A stretch of 6,832 nt of DNA from positions 1 to 6,832 of the forward strand of contig CBDUEV010000111.1 of NCBI GenBank assembly GCA_965366365.1, written 5' to 3'. The notes beneath the pieces are model-generated. The model was not told the DNA's origin. It searched no databases and worked only from the letters and a program-made list of their open reading frames with translations. Below are positions 6,155-6,832 of the stretch, piece after piece. Positions within the stretch are counted from its first letter, which is position 1. Each line of letters starts with the position of its first letter. This DNA is from CBDUEV01 sp965366365 (GTDB lineage: Bacteria; Actinomycetota; Acidimicrobiia; Spongiisociales; JAENVV01). Position numbers and translations under genes: made by a program.

Positions 6155-6769
6155 CTACGCCGGCGCCACCGGCTGGCGGATGATGGTCTTCAACGTCGAC
6201 GGATCGGCCCTGCGTGGGTCACCGAGATAGATCTCGTGGTGTCTGCCGGCCAGCCCGAGCCCTTCCGCATCGATGAACTCGTGCAGGGCGGCAATGGTTG
6301 GCGCCTCATCCGCGTACGGGCCAACATGGAGCACCTGCGCGGAGAGGCCGTCACCGAACATCTCGAACCTGATTCGGTCACCCGCGACCAGCCGTTTCTT
6401 GGCGAGCACATCCGAAAAGACGTCGGCGGCCATCTCGGCGGTAGCCACCTCGGGCAGTCGAATCAGCAGCGTCCACTTCCACGCCGCCTTGTCCGCCACC
6501 GAGAACGTTCGCATGTCGTCGACCCACCACAATCCTTCGAGGGGCATGACCGTATAGGCGTCCCCCGTCTGCGCCTTGATGGCTGCCCGCACGCCGTAGG
6601 CCATGGGGTACAGCGCCTCCACCGCATCGCGATACTCCTTGGCGGAGTTCGGGTCACCTTCCCCGTCGACCATGAGATGTGGGCCGGGTGGCACGTCCAC
6701 CAGCTCGGGCCGCCCGGGCCTGGCTCGATAGAGATGGCGATGCACTTTCTTGAGGTCGATGGTGGCCAT
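6155..6769 (-). CDS. Stand-alone GyrI-like small-molecule-binding protein
   Basis: This gene encodes 204 residues, a single GyrI-like (SOUL/effector-binding-type) domain with no DNA-binding helix-turn-helix. Family signatures in order: HLMVDGEGDPN (31-41), VMPLEGLWWVDD (74-85), AAWKWTLLIRLPEV (95-108), RIRFEMFGDGLSAQVLHVGPY (132-152), PTIAALHEFI (157-166) and RHHEIYLGDPRR (176-187), ending TIIRQPV. The aromatic residues W81, W82, W97, W99, Y152 and Glu179 are the likely pocket. Length and motifs match full-length stand-alone members. Some of these have been reported to hydrolyse cyclopropanoid genotoxins such as yatakemycin-type compounds; whether this one does is unknown. The start is fixed: an in-frame TGA lies only three codons upstream of ATG 6767-6769. 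There is no clear Shine-Dalgarno. The preceding stop is 9 nt away, so translation may be coupled to the upstream gene. Confidence 0.9.
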   Translation of the reverse strand: MATIDLKKVHRHLYRARPGRPELVDVPPGPHLMVDGEGDPNSAKEYRDAVEALYPMAYGVRAAIKAQTGDAYTVMPLEGLWWVDDMRTFSVADKAAWKWTLLIRLPEVATAEMAADVFSDVLAKKRLVAGDRIRFEMFGDGLSAQVLHVGPYADEAPTIAALHEFIDAEGLGLAGRHHEIYLGDPRRADPSTLKTIIRQPVAPA

Positions 6770-6778
6770 GACGACAGC

Positions 6779-6832
6779 TCACATCACCGGGAATCGGATT
6801 TCGGTGATCGGTCCCGCCGGATCATCCGGCGC
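6779..6832 (-). CDS. C-terminal end of a second, probably GyrI-like, protein
   Basis: Only the last 17 codons and TGA (6779-6781) are in the window. The reading is APDDPAGPITEIRFPVM. The T-E-I-x-F/I-P-V ending after a DDP-type turn resembles the last strand of GyrI-like/BmrR-type effector-binding domains, for example those fused to MerR-type regulators. The stop is 9 nt before the start of the next gene on the same strand, so both are probably co-transcribed. The evidence is short, so the family call is tentative. It could be a transcriptional regulator whose effector domain matches its neighbour, or an unrelated protein. Confidence 0.5.
   Translation of the reverse strand, partial: APDDPAGPITEIRFPVM

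Overview
The window is GC-rich with strong G/C third-position preference. The visible gene families (a CnoX-type thioredoxin-TPR protein, a giant secreted Ig-like/propeller protein, stand-alone GyrI-like proteins) suggest a high-GC free-living bacterium. Actinomycetota is my best guess, possibly Acidimicrobiia-like, but Chloroflexota carry similar secreted proteins. No rRNA, tRNA or marker gene is present, so this placement is an inference.

Layout. (1) 2-718, plus strand: C-terminal four fifths of a thioredoxin-TPR protein of the CnoX/YbbN type, cut by the window edge just after where the CxxC motif should lie. (2) 758-785: a perfect 11-bp hairpin between two convergent genes, probably a shared bidirectional terminator. 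(3) 793-5808, minus strand: one gene of 1671 codons that fills three quarters of the window. Its product has a signal peptide, an N-terminal propeller-like region, six tandem Ig-like units of 155-168 residues, two more propeller-like blades, a beta-sandwich module and a C-terminal calcium-binding-like module. No membrane or cell-wall anchor is visible. (4) 5809-6154: a non-coding stretch holding a small inverted repeat over the ribosome binding site of the giant gene, and a perfect 25-base palindrome with 9-base direct repeats on both sides. (5) 6155-6769, minus strand: a complete stand-alone GyrI-like protein of 204 residues. (6) 6779-6832, minus strand: the last 17 codons of another gene, whose ending resembles the end of GyrI-like effector-binding domains. 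It lies 9 nt upstream of gene 5, probably in the same operon.

The genes form three unrelated units: a protein-folding/redox gene, a lone secreted structural protein with its own leader, and a small-molecule-binding GyrI-like pair. The most noteworthy object is the giant protein. Its repeat array sits between four N-terminal and two C-terminal propeller-like blades, as if inserted into one six-bladed propeller. The array shows two generations of repeats and a patch of recent DNA-level homogenisation. I found no CRISPR, integrase, transposase, defence system or biosynthetic cluster.
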